From NCBI GenBank assembly GCA_907163375.1, contig CAJQUW010012890.1, positions 744,001-808,000 of the forward strand: DNA of 64,000 nucleotides, read 5' to 3'. Each line of letters begins with the position of its first letter. Positions within the stretch are counted from its first letter, which is position 1. Below, piece after piece: positions 34,472-46,175 of the stretch. The position numbers and the translations under genes were made by a program. Below the pieces are notes generated by a model. The model worked only from the letters and a program-made list of their open reading frames with translations. It was not told the origin of the DNA and did no database searches. The stretch is from Prostheceraeus crozeri. Taxonomy: Eukaryota > Platyhelminthes > Polycladida > Euryleptidae.

Positions 34472-36199
34472 CTCATAGAGTAAGCATAACAGGTAGAATA
34501 GCAACTCAGCATTTATTAAATCCCCAATATGTATGCAGTTTCGATTTCATTAAATGAACTCGAGTTGAGACCCAGTACCACATGTGAGATGAGGAAATTG
34601 CTACAGTTTTGGAGAAATCTCGGCTTGACTGATTATGATAACAAGAAGGAATAGTAGTGTTTTACAAATCCTCCGTGTCATGTTAACCTTGGAGAGCAAA
34701 ATCAGAAATTCGATGAGTTACTATTACTTTAATGCTCAGTGTTTAGTGTATTCATAAGCGTGATCACATCACAAAAGCTGTTACTGGAAGAGCAAAATAT
34801 AATAAAGACGATGATAATATATAATTAACTGTAAAGGATGCAAATTGCTCCACATCAAATATCTTTGGTCGACATTCCTAATCAGATTCAAGAAATGAAG
34901 CCAATCATATAATTATGCCGATAAAAATTGACTCAAAAACTTCATCCAAGAAGCACAATAAGAATTTTTCTTGATAATCAACTTAATTTCCACTTAATTA
35001 ACTCTCATCGACCTGAGTGGGGCTCCAGTGGACCTCGAAACCATATTTTTCTATTTTGCTCTTTGTTCTGAGATATGTCAACCGCTCATACCCATGTAAA
35101 ACCATAATTTTTGACAATGAATCTACATGTGTTAGTTCATTTCAGTTGAATCAGTCGAAGTGTGGTAGATAGGCAAACGGGGTCCACTGGACCACCCTCA
35201 GAGGGTGTAGAAATTCCCATAACAAAATATTTACGATGAAAAAGGATTTTGTGCAAAAGGATTGAACCACGATGGTGCATAATGAGTGAAATTCATTTAT
35301 TCAATGTTTGCATCATGCTCTTGCATGTGTGTTACGTTAGAGGATCGCAAAATGTCTTTGCTTTCGCATATGATAGTGCATGACTGGTTGGCCTGCTTGA
35401 ATCAATCAGCATGAATCAAATGTTCAAAATGAAAGCTAACATTATATTCATAGTTCAACAATAAAAACAAAATATTGGAAAACTTATCACAGCAGTAATT
35501 GATGAGTTTTAGATCTCGAGAGCTGTCTTGAGGGTCTTTAAATGTAGTAATTATGGCTCGGTTTAGGCCTATTTCCGATTGGCATGGATATATTTGAAAC
35601 AATGGACAAAGGTAAGGGTTATGCTGCATAAAATAGTTCAATTTCATTTAAATCGACTATCTGAGATTACATGGCGACAGCAAACATCGTAAAACCGACT
35701 CTTAGTAGGCTTACAACTGATACAGTACTAAATGTCGTTGATTTACAAAAACACCACATTTTCGTATGTGTTTACAGAGAAGGCTGAAGGACAGTCAAAG
35801 AATTAGTTATTTCGACTTGATACACGCATGCATCATTGTTATACCTAAAGTCAACTTCCCTAATGGTTTGAATCGATTTAGGTAGGCTAACTAAGAATTT
35901 GTAAATGGAATACAATGGACCCACATCCCCCTTCAGGTGTCAGAGGGTTAAGATACTTGTAAATGTCCATCCCGTCCATCCCTTTTGATATCTAAAAAGT
36001 TGCATACTACTTATATAGTGGTTTTGCGTCTCTAGTGTAAACTCAGGAATATTTTGCAGAAAATTAGCTTCCTAAAAAGTGATCAAAAATCATTTTACGC
36101 AATCTCCGCAAAAAACTGAATTCTTCGACATGAAAATTCTCACTGTATGCCGACATTTTCTGAGTCAGCACTTTACCTACTGTATACTTGCTCTATGAG
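34472..36199. mobile_element. MITE-1 copy B, interrupted by PB-MITE copy 2
   Basis: The left end CTCATAGAGTAAGCATAAC and the right end TACTTGCTCTATGAG are inverted repeats; TTTACCTACTGTA corresponds to the TTAGGTAGAGT zone of the left end. Interior landmarks (AACTCAGCATTTATTAAATC, CATTAAATGAACTCGAG, TGTGAGAT) match copies A and C. Removing the 950-bp PB-MITE leaves about 780 bp, the family's size. The flanks do not show a clear target duplication. Confidence 0.65.
35002..35947 (-). mobile_element. piggyBac-type MITE (PB-MITE), copy 2
   Basis: It is flanked by TTAA on both sides (34998-35001 and 35948-35951). Ends are CTCTCATCGACCTGAG and TCAGGTGTCAGAGGG. The interior is the reverse complement of 13927-14853 along nearly its full length, including a GGCCTATTTCCGATTGGCAT block. 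It is nested in MITE-1 copy B. Confidence 0.8.
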
Positions 36200-37803
36200 A
36201 CAAGTCCTATCCACGACCTACAAGTCAACTGTATATAAATAATTTGAATTGATTAAGATACCTAATTTTGTAAGAAGTTGACTCAAAAAGTACTTTTAAA
36301 TAAAGATCCAATTTTCAATTTTCAAATGGGCTAAATTTGACAAAATTTGAATTGCTTATCAGAATCATAGCTTTTATACTGTAGCTTTGAGCGATGTTAA
36401 AAATGTGCAAGGGCAGTGGAAGACTATGGAGGACAGCTGCTTTTTTGGGGGCTCAGGACCTAAACCTTTTACACATCTGTGCATTTTTATACCAAAGTAT
36501 GATGATATACCAAACTTAATGAAATCCCAGTTATTTCCAGCTTCTTGGTCATTTACACACGAAAACTGACCACATTAAAACTTAAAAGCAATGGCAACGA
36601 AAAAGGAAAGTGAAATACATCAACATGTTCATTCTCAACGTGTTCACTGTTCACAGAGCGTTCACATTAACGTGTACATTTTCAGAAATTGCTTTCCCAA
36701 CATCCGTTTCGCAAGCATTCCTATTTGTTTCCATTCGCGTGAACTACAGAGCTGATCACTAGAGAATGTACAAAAATGTACATAAACGGATACAAGTCGA
36801 AAATAGTTTATTCAGAAGATAAGAATGCAACCTCTCGCTCTTGATTCATGATACGCTGATGTTTTACGCGATTGGGAAGCATCGATTGAATTTAGTTTCC
36901 ACTCACTCGTTCACTTTACTTAGCATGGCCTACCTTCAGAAGCACTCACTGTACACCAAACGACTTTTCCTGCCGGGGATGTAATGCACTGAGACTTCAT
37001 CTATCTCCCATGTGTGAAGTATCATGATAATTTGTTAGAGACGTAATATTAAAACAATCATTGCTGTTAAATTTGCTTTACATTAGGCAAAACGCTGGAG
37101 TCGAAAACATCAAAGGAGAGAGAATTAATTTGAAATCAAAATTATGCGCGGTTTCAGTCTCCAGGTAAATAAACGATGTAATTCACTGTGAGGTTTTTCC
37201 GGCTGGAGTTGAAAACGAATTTACAGAAAATCATTCTCTAAATCTTTTTAGTTTAAAGCGCAGTACAAACAGATAATCGTGCTCATTCATGAAACTTGAT
37301 ATCCGCTGAACAGTTTATGTAAACTTTCATCAGCAGAGAAACAAATTTAAATATTGATTTGAGATGCAGGTAAACCGAGATACATCTTCTTTGTAATCTC
37401 AGGTATCCTGCATTTTTGGGTGATGAATTTAGTTATCCATTTAGAGGAAACATACCTCATCCTCGCCGATTCTAACGGTTTTGAAAATTTTCTGAATCTT
37501 GGCTGTAAAACTCCCTAATTGCTGTTGTCTACGCTGCCAAACATGTTGAATGCACTGGGAAGTTGTTTATGAACGCCCAATGAAATAGATAAGATTAGAT
37601 TATAATTAGTAAAAGGAATACATCTCAAGATATGTCTATTAAATGTGGACGATTTAACTTCAAAAGTAAACTTTCTAATGTAACAGTGAAGTTTCTATGA
37701 AACGTAGGTACGAAATGTATGAAAATGTGAAGATGTGTCCATCAAATGTGGACGATTTAATTTCTGAAATTTCTAATGTAACTGTGAAGTGGTGTTCTAC
37801 AGT
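36200..37803. other. No gene seen
   Basis: AT-rich intergenic or intronic sequence. No open frame with a recognisable motif and no repeat partner identified in the window. Confidence 0.4.
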
Positions 37804-38165
37804 AAGATCATGATGTGATGTCCATGGCATGACACAAGATCCTAATGTGATGTCCATGGCATGACACAAGATCATGATGTGATGTCTATGGTGTGACAGA
37901 AGATCATGATGTGATGTCTATGGTGTGACACAAGATCTTAATGTGATGTCTATGGTGTGACACAAGATCCTAATGTGATGTCCATGGCATGACACAAGAT
38001 CATGATGTGATGTCTATGGTGTGACAGAAGATCATGATGTGATGTCTATGGTGTGACAGAAGATCATGATGTGATGTCTATGGTGTGACACAAGATCTTA
38101 ATGTGATGTCTATGGTGTGACAGAAGATCATGATGTGATGTCTATGGTGGAACACAAGATCATGT
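37804..38165 (+). repeat. Minisatellite, about 11 units of 32 bp
   Basis: The unit begins GATCATGATGTGATGTC and ends with a (C/T)ATGG..TGACACAA-type half; every unit begins with GATC. Variants at the GATC(A/C/T)T and CCATGGCATG/CTATGGTGTG positions recur in the same order (units 2-5 resemble 6-10), so blocks of several units were duplicated together. Confidence 0.9.
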
Positions 38166-38730
38166 TGGTGACATTGCACAGAAGATGGTCTCAAAAGAGT
38201 CATTTCTGCTGTATAGCCCTCAAGTCTTGGTTTAGCCTTTTATTGACAATTTTCTTTATAGAAAGCAGCACAGTTCAGTCCATTAAAAGGACTCCCTGCC
38301 ATTGATTTCATCTTTGGGAAAACTGCTAAAATGCTGAGAGAAAAGGTCCACACACTGCGAGATGCGAGGGGATGATCTGAATCGTTCCTCGCAGAAATTT
38401 CATGCCTCATAGTGACAAAAAAGTGATAATTGTAGGATTCTAGGATGATTAGATTCTGCGAGGAAACAAGTGTTGGAGATAAAGGAAGGCAAAAGAAATT
38501 GATTTTGTTTGCAAAACATTCCTGCATGTGTCTCAGTACATTTCCGAGAATTTCTCTCTCAGCTAGGATTAGCTCGCATCGGTGAGATGAAAGCAATATC
38601 GTAGTTTGTTTTACAGTTTCTCGGACTCATAGATTATGTCATTGACTGCGATGGATGTAAACAACAAGTAGAAGAAGAGAAATTCGGAAGTCTTCTCCAT
38701 AAAGAAATCAACTCTGCAGCTTCACAACAA
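38166..38730. other. No gene seen
   Basis: Open frames on both strands (38117-38305 plus, 38240-38596 minus) overlap each other and the minisatellite edge. No motif is recognised. Confidence 0.3.
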
Positions 38731-38822
38731 ATTCATGAAGAATCACGGGAGTTAGAGGAGGAAATCCATGCATTCTCCAATATGAAGAATTCCAACTTCC
38801 CTATCTACAAGACTTAAAGTAA

Positions 38823-39906
38823 TAACAATAATAAGGCTTTTATTTAAGTGAAAATGGAAATCATAAAGTACAGAAGTCATGGCATACAAATTCAAATTCA
38901 AAATAACAGAAATGCAGAAATTACGACGCGATAGGAGAGCGGTGGGATGGGTCCTGCTTAGATCATCGAAATAATTATAAGAAGAAATTTTGCTCTGGAT
39001 GTAGAACAAAACGGCATCGAGTAATGACCAGACCGAGGTAAAATTTCTGGATGGTCGGGAAGATTACATTTTCTGAGATAGTCAGTGGCAAGCCGCTCCC
39101 TAATCACAGCGATGTCAGGTATTCTTTACAAGAAGGATCACATATAATCCTATGGGATTTTCTCTTCAGTTTATTGAGTTTCTGAGCAATTGAATCACTA
39201 ATTTTACAAAATAGAGGTGATGCGTACATGATAACTGATTGAATGGTTGACAAGTAGATTTCGAGCAGTTTTTCTTTAGAGGCGAACGGTTTCAAGCACC
39301 GCAGAAGATGTAGGCGCCTGGATCCGGTGCAAATGACTTTCTTAAAATGAGTGTTCCATTTAAATAATCCTTTATGGTAACTCCCAACACACTCACAGAT
39401 GAAGTTACTTGGATGCCATCATAAGGCAAAACAGTATCACAGTTAGCACGATGGATAACATTTGACTGCATTTTTGATAATTGAGAGGCATCATATTTCT
39501 CGCGCACCAGGATTCAGTGTCTTTAAAATTAGATGGATGTGGGCTATTTCTCGAACAAGATTCAATGAGTGTGAGGTCGTCAGCATATTTAATTACCAAT
39601 GAATTAACAGTTAAGGGCCTAAAACCGATCCCTGGGTTACACCGGATAAATTGTTTATCAAGGAACCAGTGCAGTTTCTGACTTTCACTCGCTGGCAGTG
39701 GTTAGCCAAGAATGAGGTCAACCACTGAATGACGCCACAGTTAAGTACATACATTATGAGCACATTCAGCAGACGGTTGTGCTGGACTTTGTCGTACGCC
39801 TTCGTAAAATCAAGGCATGTAACTTTGACACAAATATTCTGAGAATCTTCCTTGTATGAGGTAATACACACACAGTGACGACATGCATGCTGGTCGTTAC
39901 CAAACA
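38823..39906 (-). mobile_element. LINE-d: 5'-truncated reverse transcriptase fragment between 92-bp direct repeats
   Basis: The minus strand encodes GNDQHACRH, VTCLDFTKAYDKVQHNRLLN, LSGVTQGSVLGP and VIKYADDLTLIES (catalytic YADD, about 39590), then VSVLGVTIKDYL, YASPLFCKISDS and KRKSHRIICDPSC. The order and words match the RT palm and thumb of LINE-e. At least three frame changes occur. The 3' end is AATAAAAGCC followed by (TTA)n-like TTATTATTGTTATT near 38823. A 92-bp sequence (38731-38822) just beyond the 3' end is repeated, about 80-85% identical by eye, at 39907-39999 beyond the 5' end, which looks like a very long target-site duplication. Confidence 0.7.
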
Positions 39907-39999
39907 ATTCAAGAAAATTCAAGGGGAGTAAGAGGAGGAAATCAATACATTCTCCAATATGAAGAATTTCAACTTCCCGATCTACAAGACTCAAAGTAA

Positions 40000-41019
40000 A
40001 TTGCCTGGTTGGCGAACTTAAAATCGAGGAAAACAGGTGAATTCAAGCTGTTTATCTACAGAATGCACGATATTGCGAGGCTTTGCGCTATGAAGTTCCA
40101 CCAGGAAGGACATAGACTTTCTTTATTATGGACACGGGTCCCTCATCAATGATGTAGACAATAAGCGGATGCTAAGCTGTATCGAAAATCTGGACCATTC
40201 AATATTTTGAAAATGGACCTCATAGTCATCCGAATCTGTTATCTTGTCATATTAGCGACTTCTTGACCTCTTCCTGATTTAATTGCGATTTGATAAAACT
40301 GCAGCTCATCATCCAGCGAGCAGAGGAGCATAAGGAGTCCACTATTGGCGACCATCGCATAATAGGGTGCATTCAGACAACTTAGTCATATCATTTCTAG
40401 GATTTCCTCTAGATTCTATGCAAGTTTTTAAACTTCTATAGTTCACAGGGTAAGACTGAGTATATTATGACTGTATAATGTTTAGAAAAGCTTAAGCATA
40501 CAGTGAAAAAATTCATATCAAAAGAATCAACTTTTGCGTTCATGTTGTCTAAAAAGCTAAATGTTTGAAAATTATTCCTGTGTTTTCATACTATGGATTT
40601 GGTTTATTCACAAGCATTTTATATTAGTACATAAGGAGTATGGAGCTCATTAGATGTCAAATAGAATGAAAATTTAGTGAGAGGATTAATTAAAATTCAA
40701 ATAAGTTGACTATCAAGGAAAATTCAGTGCAGCATTATAATTCAAATATTGATACGAGAATTGAGCTTTTTTCGAACAAGCCAAATGAATGTGATAAATG
40801 GATAAGTTAAGACACCTGTCCATATTATTAACTAACAATGCATTCTACGATCAATAAGAATTACTGTATAGAATTGAGTTATAAATGGTTAGAATCATGG
40901 AGTAAAAATTCAGTTGCATTGATATGTGCGTGGAATTTAATTTTCATAGGCATGGTTTTGTGATTTACTAAATTATTTTTCACCTCTAATCTGAGTAAAT
41001 GTGGACCCATTTGCGTCTA
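40000..41019. other. No gene seen
   Basis: AT-rich sequence without convincing open frames, bounded on the right by the TA-flanked mariner-type relic. Confidence 0.4.
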
Positions 41020-42705
41020 CAGTGCATCCAAAAATTCACTGCCTTCCAAAATTCTTGTTTATTTCATTTATTCATTTAACAACGAGTGAGGATGCCATGT
41101 CCAACATGATGAAATAACAGAATTGATTGACTAAATAAGATACTGAAACATTGTATTGCGATATTTTTCGTAGGGATCTGCCTGAAGTCTTCTCAATGTA
41201 AAACAGAGGCTCAGCCGTCGATAGGTTCGTGAATGTATTTCTGACAACACATTTATGTCAAATTTTTGAAATGCACCGTAAGCAGTCTGCTTCAAACTGT
41301 CAATGTTAGAAGGTGTTTCCCCCAAAACATGCTGCTTAGCAATTCCACACAAAGCATTATCGCAAGATACAAGGTCGCACTCCAAGCAGGTCATGGAACC
41401 GGGTCAAACTAATCGATCCACCGGTTCGGAAAAATTTCGTTCAAGAATGCTTGTGTGTTTGTGGTGGTCTGATTGAGGTGGATGCACCTCAATTTTCGTC
41501 TTCGAAGCTCTGGTATAAACTCCTCTATAAGACGTTGAATATAGTGCTGGCTGTTCAGATGACCTCTAATGAAGAATGGATCTATTAGATGGTACTTCGA
41601 AATAGCTGCCAAAGCCATCACGGAAAGAGGACGATGAGTGACTTGTGTAATCTGGATTTTCTTTCGACCGAAATACACAGTTCCTTCTTTTGCCTGATAC
41701 ATAGAAAGTGCATTCGTCGTAGAGAAAACACACTAGGAAATTGAGACTCAGTTGGATATGTTTGGAGTATAGCATTACAACCTGAAGTATGGAGTTCCAA
41801 TCACAGTGACAAAGGAATTGAATGTTGATAAGCTTCCATGTATAAAGCTCAAGATTCTTTTTTTTTAAATATGATGTACTCTTGACTTTGGAATATCAAA
41901 TTCGTCGGATAGTCTCCTCACAAACGTTTTCGGATCATTGTTCACAACTTCCCCCACATTATCGATCGTGTATCCACGTTCAGTTGGTCTTCCAGAGTGT
42001 AAACTGTAGAGTAAGAAAGCTGGCTGATTTTGACTACGAAACCGATGTACAAAACGAGAATAGCAAAATGTACGAAAGCATTCTTGTTCGTGCTGATACA
42101 CTAAGAAGGCGATTGACTTTCCTATTGGATGATAAAGAGTTCCCAATAAGAAAGCCAATCGCTTTCGTAGTGTTTGAGCACGAACAAGAATGCTATCGTA
42201 CATTTTGTTATTCTCGTTTTGTACATCGATGTCCTAAGTAGCTCTGGTATTTCACAGTTTCTAGTGCACTCCTCGCTCTGTCAAACACACTACCGCCCTC
42301 CAGTAATTTGTTGCTCCAAGCCTTTATCACGCGATGTTTTGGTGGTTCAATATCATATTTTGCACGCAGTCTGTGTCTCTAAACAGACTTCATTAAATGT
42401 CTATCGTGGACACTAGCGATGTAAAGCGAAGCAGCGTAAACTCTGTAGGCCTATTCAACCGTGTAGTCACTTGCATCAACCATCTTCAATGAACGAAGTA
42501 AGAAATAATGTGAAAAATGTGAACGCACAGTGAACTTCAAAGCTTCAAAATTTTAGTTATCTAGGTGGCTTGAATTTGAATTCGCAAGGTTGTCTCAATT
42601 GACGTGAAAGCATACTGCAATAATGCAAGTAACATAGAAATATATTCCTGCATCAGAATTTAAAATCGAGAAAATTTGAGTGGTAGTGACTTTTTGGACA
42701 TGCTG
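41020..42705 (-). mobile_element. Tc1/mariner-superfamily transposon relic with transposase
   Basis: The ends CAGTGCATCCAAAAATTCAC and CAGCATGTCCAAAAAGTCAC (right end reverse-complemented) are imperfect TIRs, each flanked by TA (41018-41019, 42706-42707). The minus strand encodes the N-terminal helix-turn-helix region (RPTERGYTIDNV, NNDPKTFVRRLSDEF, PKSRVHHI), then DECTFYVSG, then MALAAISKYHLIDPFF and FLNEIFPNRWID, and after a gap KQHVLGETPSNIDSLKQ and TYRRLSLCF. The order is that of a DDD-type mariner-like transposase. The block holding the third catalytic residue is not visible. Several frame changes make it a dead copy. Confidence 0.75.
42043..42228. repeat. Near-perfect hairpin, arms about 87 bp
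   Basis: CGATGTACAAAACGAGAATA at the left is answered by TATTCTCGTTTTGTACATCG-type sequence at the right. GATTGACTTTCCTATTGG is answered by CCCAATAAGAAAGCCAATC around an unpaired centre of about a dozen bases near 42135. The arms encode the same transposase N-terminal words on opposite strands (HEQECYRTFCYSRFVHR). It lies inside the mariner-type relic. Confidence 0.85.
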
Positions 42706-42836
42706 TATATCCTTTAAAGTTAATTATGATCATTGTCTTTTATTATGATGCTTTACTCTTTCAGTGGCAGATAGTTTGTGACATGCTCAATCGTGGGAAA
42801 ATACTCTAAATAACAAGGCTGAGGCTTAACCTTTAA

Positions 42837-43274
42837 CCTTCAGAGACCTCAGCTTTTTCACACCCTCTGAGACCTGAGTTCACGCTTTCCCATATTCTTA
42901 GCTTCAAAATATTCACATTTTCCGATCCTCCAACACAATACACATCTGCGAGAATGATGTCGACAATGAATAAATGACTTTCACTCTTTATGCACCAGCG
43001 TGGACATGTCCGAAATCATGCTTCATCTAATTACAAAGGTTTTGTGATGGGAATTTCTGTGCCCTCTGAGACCTGAGGGAGGGGTCCAGAGGACCCTCAT
43101 GGCCTATCTACCATACTTCTGCTGATTCAATTGAAGTGAAATTACACATGCAGATTCACTGTCAAAAATGATGATTTTACATGGGCATGAGTGGTTGATA
43201 TATCATCAGCACAAAACGTGAAATAGAAAAATATGGCTCCGGGGTCCACTGGACCTCCCTCAGGTCTATGAGGG
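42837..43274 (+). mobile_element. piggyBac-type MITE (PB-MITE), copy 3, internally deleted
   Basis: It is flanked by TTAA (42833-42836 and 43275-43278). Ends are CCTTCAGAGACCTCAG and CAGGTCTATGAGGG. It matches the outer parts of the 927-bp copy at 13927-14853, including the CACACCCTCTGAGACCTGAG block and the GGGGTCCACTGGACC block, but lacks about 490 bp of the middle. Confidence 0.8.
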
Positions 43275-43278
43275 TTAA

Positions 43279-43954
43279 AGTACCGAGCTCAAAATATTCC
43301 TGTAATACCAAGAGTGGTCAAAACGACCGACTTGATTCATTTTCATAAAAATGCAAATTTGACCGATTATTGATGAATGGTTCATTCCCCTCTCTTTCCT
43401 CAATGACAATTGTCTTCATATCATTGACCGCACGCACCATTTTTCACGAATGTGCTGATGAAATGGAAGAACCACTGTCTCTCTATTGCTATTTTTGTTT
43501 CAGTTTTCATCTGATAGCGTTGGAAATTGGCATCTCTCATTGCGCAACAGTTTTAGGTGTGGCTTGTGGTCTACACTTCTCAACAAACACAAGTTCCTGA
43601 CGTAAATGTTTCCTTGTCAATGATCTTCAAATTGAATTTGATGATTGCGAAACATCTGTGAAACCCAATCACTTCCGACAATGAAATCTACCTTTTGACA
43701 TTGAGTAATAAAATGATTCCATCTATGGTGACAGTGAAAGCAAAAAAAATGATATATGAAAGAGAATTGATGTATTTCTCTCTGCATCACCCGAGAGAAA
43801 GAAATAGAGGGATTTGTTGCAAGATTAGCATGACAATGAGATAAAAGGCTATAAACATGGGAGGACTGCAGAACATTCCCCATCTCACAGATAGAATTCT
43901 TGTGGGGTCCACTTGGTGCTACGAACTCTCATTGTTTCATTCGAATTACTTTTT
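43279..43954. other. No gene seen
   Basis: Overlapping short frames on both strands (43370-43600 plus, 43617-43883 minus) without recognisable motifs. Confidence 0.3.
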
Positions 43955-45005
43955 AAGTTCGGCAGCCAGAACGAGTTTCTGCAGGGAATGAAGCCGAAAG
44001 TGAGACTTTCACCAAAAAACAAACACTGGAACATTAACCAGAATTCATCCCAACAACGTCGTCAGCCGAGGACCACCCGCGAGTTTCGACCCCTTCCTCG
44101 GAACTCGCTTGCCTGGGTAGCGAGGTCAACCACGGATGATCAATCCTTAGCCGTTGCTGGGTGAATACTTGCACGGCTCCATATCCTCGTAGATCCTCTC
44201 ATCGCTGCTAGTCTCGTGACATATCCCTCTCTCTCCTTTCTCTAATCCTAAGCTCTTCGAAGCCGCATCATTGAGTGTCTGACAAAGCCGAGGCAACCGT
44301 TTTCTACCGGCCACACATTGAATGACGTACATTTTATTCCTACTACGAATCTGCGCATCTGCCGAATTCTACATGGTCAGACACAATCAAAGAAAAACAC
44401 ATGTCAATCCAATGCGACGCAGATTGCAATTTTTGAGATTTTCTGCAATTTTTTTAAAAGAGATTTTCTATGTTATCTCAGTGTTTAATGTTTTATGTTC
44501 CTATGTTATTGAGTTAAAAAATTAAGATAAAAGTACTGAGTCTAAAGCTATTTCTTATCATGTTGTGGAACAGTTGTACTGTACACGAAGGTAAACACAT
44601 TCAAATTTGGCAAGTCTCCTCAGATGTCGGCAAACACAAACATTTTGAACAGTTTAATCTACATTCAACAACATTCTCGGACACATTTACCATCAGAGGA
44701 ATGACAATGCAACATCCACATGACAGGAAATGATCTGAAGACACTCCATGTCAAAAATTAATGCTGTACACTTAGCACTTTCTACTTTACAAGGAAAAAC
44801 ATAGACAAATTCATTTTAATCAAAAAAATCAATCTGCGTCCCATGGGATTAACATGTGTCTTTCGTTGAACCCGCCGGACAAGAGGAACTAGGTAGAACT
44901 TGGCAGACGCGCAGATTCGTAGTCGTAGTAGAATATAGGCCTACATAATTCTGTGAACTATCATTTTCGGCCTTGTTCCCAGCAGAAACTCATTCTGGCT
45001 GCTAG
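43955..45005. mobile_element. LTIR element copy 2
   Basis: The left arm begins GGCAGCCAGAACGAGTTTCTGC and the right arm ends AGCAGAAACTCATTCTGGCTGC. The two arms are inverted repeats of each other and of the arms at 17645 and 22530, including the internal CAAAGAAAAACACATGT block. The centre keeps the AACACATTCAAATTTGGC and ATGTCGGCAA words that in copy 1 lie just right of LINE-a. A 310-bp foreign segment sits in the left arm. It is non-coding. Confidence 0.65.
44018..44335. other. GC-richer segment inserted in the LTIR left arm
   Basis: In copy 1 the word ACTTTCACAGAATG runs straight on to the CTACGAAT and CTGCCGA words. Here the two halves are split by about 310 bp containing CGAGGACCACCCGCGAG, TACCCAGGCAAGCGAG (minus strand) and a CT-rich patch. 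The minus strand has a 61-residue frame. It could be a SINE or a captured exon; I found no pol III boxes or terminal repeats. Confidence 0.4.
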
Positions 45006-45329
45006 ACTATTCAATAATAATAATAATGGGAAGTGAATCCTTCTTAACACAACCAGTTGTGCACCGCAAGGAGGTTGTCCCACAAATCCGGCCAGGCTTT
45101 GTTACTTAGACCTATCGACATCGGCAGACATAGGATCATATTGAAAACGAATCAGATTGTGAGGTATGTCCAGCCCTAAATTGGATGAAGGAAAGTCGTC
45201 CCACAGATCCGGTCAAGCGTGGCTCTAATAAGTAGAGCATAGAGTATTGAATTGCATCATTCACTTATACAATTAATGCACGTTAACTTAACAATGTACA
45301 ATTGCACATGCAACTACTATAGCCTCTAA
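45006..45329. other. (AAT)n followed by a twice-repeated word; possible LINE 3' end
   Basis: CAATAATAATAATAATGGG at about 45012 has the look of a minus-strand LINE tail like those of LINE-b and LINE-d. The word GT(T/C)GTCCCACA(A/G)ATCCGG occurs at about 45076 and 45198. There is no coding sequence. Confidence 0.3.
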
Positions 45330-46175
45330 CTCATAGAGTAAGTATATTAGGTAGAGTAGCAACTCAGCAATAATCAAATCCACTTTGTGTATACAGTTTC
45401 GATTTTATTGAATGAACTCGAATGAGACCTAGCACCACATGTGAGATATGCAAATATTTACACTTTTGGAGAAAATTTGGATTCCATTGATCGTGATAGC
45501 AAAACAGAGGGACTAATGGCATTTTGCAAATCCTCCATGTCATGTCAGCCTGTATGGAGAGGTAACAAACTATAGTTTGCTAAATTAGCAATCCGATGGG
45601 TTGCTATCACTTGAATACATAGCCTTATCAATAATAACATTTTCTTGAGCGTGATCATATCACAAGCTATAACCTGCCACTGGTAGAGCAAAGTAGAATA
45701 GCCACTGACAATGATCACAATAAAGTTAAGATGTAAATGGATCGGCATTGCTACCTTCAGATTTGACTGAAGTATAAAATTATCATACCGATGAAAATTG
45801 AATTCAAACTTGAAATTTCAGACCAAGAAAGCACAATAAGATGTCGACGTCTTTATGAAGACTTGCATATCATGCAGCTCATGAATTTCCTTTGATAATC
45901 AGCTTAATTTCCGCTTAATTAAGTTGCTTGCTAGCAAATGTTCATTCCTTTTGATATCCAGCTTGTTTCACACTACTTATAAAGGGCCGTCATCTCGGTT
46001 GTATATAAAAACAGGAATAATTTGAAAAAACAGCTTTTTAAGAACAGCTCAAATAGTTTTTTGGACCGCAGGAACGTAATCTCCGCATAAAATCTTAATC
46101 TCTTATATAAACATTTTTACTGTATACAGATACTTTCGCCACTCTACCTATGTACAAGTATATACTTGCTGTATG
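45330..46175. mobile_element. MITE-1 copy C, uninterrupted
   Basis: The left end is CTCATAGAGTAAGTATATTA with GGTAGAGTAGCAACTCAGC inside. The right end is CACTCTACCTATGTAC followed by TATACTTGCTGTATG. This is the cleanest single copy (about 845 bp) and defines the family: ATTTCCGCTTAATTAA, TTTTGATATCCAGC and CTCCGCATAAAATC landmarks recur in copies A, B and the fragment at 51565. There is no open frame of note. Confidence 0.65.

Noticed and set aside
37804-38165. CRISPR-like array of 32-bp repeats
   Set aside because: No spacers; the whole 32 bp is repeated head to tail.
41882-42241. 119-residue plus-strand open frame as a gene
   Set aside because: It is the opposite strand of the mariner-type relic plus the hairpin; its protein words are the mirrored transposase N-terminus.
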